Source of the DNA: Pontivivens marinum
GTDB taxonomy: Bacteria; Pseudomonadota; Alphaproteobacteria; Rhodobacterales; Rhodobacteraceae
Reading direction: 5' to 3'
Assembly: GCF_900231835.1 (NCBI RefSeq)
Contig: NZ_OCTN01000005.1
Coordinates: 124,001-188,000, forward strand
Length of the DNA: 64,000 nucleotides
Part shown: positions 63,655 to 64,000 of the stretch, in pieces
Layout of the letters: each line of letters begins with the position of its first letter
Position numbering within the stretch: position 1 is the stretch's first letter
Made by a program: the position numbers and the translations under genes
Notes under the pieces: generated by a model
Database searches by the model: none
The model's input: the letters and a program-made list of their open reading frames with translations, nothing else
What the model was told of the DNA's origin: nothing

Positions 63655-64000
63655 GAACCATATCCGAGAGCGATTTCAGAACACGCGCCGTCGCGCCCCA
63701 GATGTAATACGGCCCGTAAGGCATCGCGTAATAGCGGCGCATCTGGCCCCGCCACCGGCGCGCATGCACCTGTTGCCGTGCAGGGTCCAGCAAGTGGCGC
63801 AGCGGCACCTCGAACACTTCCTCAACCTCCGCCGGATCAGAGCGTGGGGTGAAATCCGGTGACACCAGCCCGACAAAGGGATGCATCCGAAATCCGGTTA
63901 CGGTTTCGTGGTCCGGCAGTTGGCCAAAAACCTCGACCTGAGTGGCGGCCAACCCGATTTCCTCATGCGCCTCACGCAGGGCGGCGGCCTGTGCGTTGGC
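63638..64000 (-). CDS. Nudix hydrolase, CoA pyrophosphatase type (5' part outside window)
   Basis: The last 121 codons or so of a Nudix hydrolase, open to the window end. The Nudix box is visible right at the edge: AAALREAHEEIGL, followed by PDHETVTGFRMHPFVGLV and the end KSLSDMVHATDR. The IWGATARVLKSL segment is typical of CoA/acetyl-CoA diphosphatases (NudL-like). It runs just ahead of cca and overlaps it. Confidence 0.88.
   Translation of the reverse strand, partial: ANAQAAALREAHEEIGLAATQVEVFGQLPDHETVTGFRMHPFVGLVSPDFTPRSDPAEVEEVFEVPLRHLLDPARQQVHARRWRGQMRRYYAMPYGPYYIWGATARVLKSLSDMVHATDR

Overview
The window reads as a chromosomal segment of an alphaproteobacterium of the order Rhodobacterales (Roseobacter/Paracoccaceae type). 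This is inferred from the gene families and layout: a tad (Flp pilus) operon with OmpA and two TadD-type lipoproteins, the NepR-EcfG-PhyR general stress switch, a FYDLN-acid protein, an intracellular PHB depolymerase, a Nudix-type NAD regulator, an orphan EcnAB entericidin and a TRAP transporter. The DNA is GC-rich throughout except for one AT-rich patch at about 41.9-42.9 kb. I cannot name a genus. There is no rRNA, CRISPR array, transposase or integrase.

Layout. (1) 1-12.4 kb: the 3' part of a tad locus on one strand, with most genes overlapping: secretin (cut by the window edge), OmpA lipoprotein, two TadE-type pseudopilins, CpaE/TadZ, CpaF, TadB, TadC, two TPR lipoproteins and the TadV/CpaA prepilin peptidase. 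The same strand continues tightly into an AAA+ ATPase with an N-terminal winged-helix-like region, a crotonase and a beta-hydroxyacid dehydrogenase-like protein. (2) 12.4-21.3 kb: housekeeping genes: an Lhr-type helicase, a YgjP-like metalloprotease, phaZ, the FYDLN protein, tRNA-Ala(GGC), MFS and MATE exporters, ychF. (3) 21.5-29.5 kb: a catabolic block: class III aminotransferase, PuuB-like amine oxidase, aldehyde dehydrogenase, SDR, NylC/DmpA-type P1 hydrolase, then TRAP permeases DctQ and DctM without a binding protein in the window. This looks like amine/polyamine or omega-amino acid breakdown. (4) 29.5-31.8 kb: an intact entericidin gene, a decayed tandem copy of it, and ecfG-nepR divergent from phyR. 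(5) 31.9-38.9 kb: tamA-tamB. (6) 38.9-41.9 kb: NAD regulator, HD-domain nucleotidase, ahcY with a textbook terminator. (7) 41.9-42.9 kb: an AT-rich foreign gene that appears to encode one HEPN-type protein of about 311 residues, split by a -1 frame change exactly at an A-AAA-AAG heptamer. (8) 42.9-50 kb: minus-strand housekeeping genes (spermidine synthase-like, luciferase-like, SDR, queG, GST, mtgA, nadE). (9) 50-64 kb: an exported protein of 18-19 MORN repeats, a 500-base intergenic region with two perfect hairpins, gltX, a chemoreceptor, a heterodimeric ABC exporter, hemF, a GGCT-like protein, two LysE exporters, CCA-adding enzyme and a Nudix hydrolase cut by the window end.

The points most worth a second look are the frame-split HEPN gene in its AT-rich island, the duplicated and decaying entericidin cassette with a pseudoknot-capable terminator beside the stress-response switch, the lipobox on TamA, the extra AAA+ and acyl-CoA-type genes riding on the tad operon, and the hairpin-rich gap after the MORN gene.
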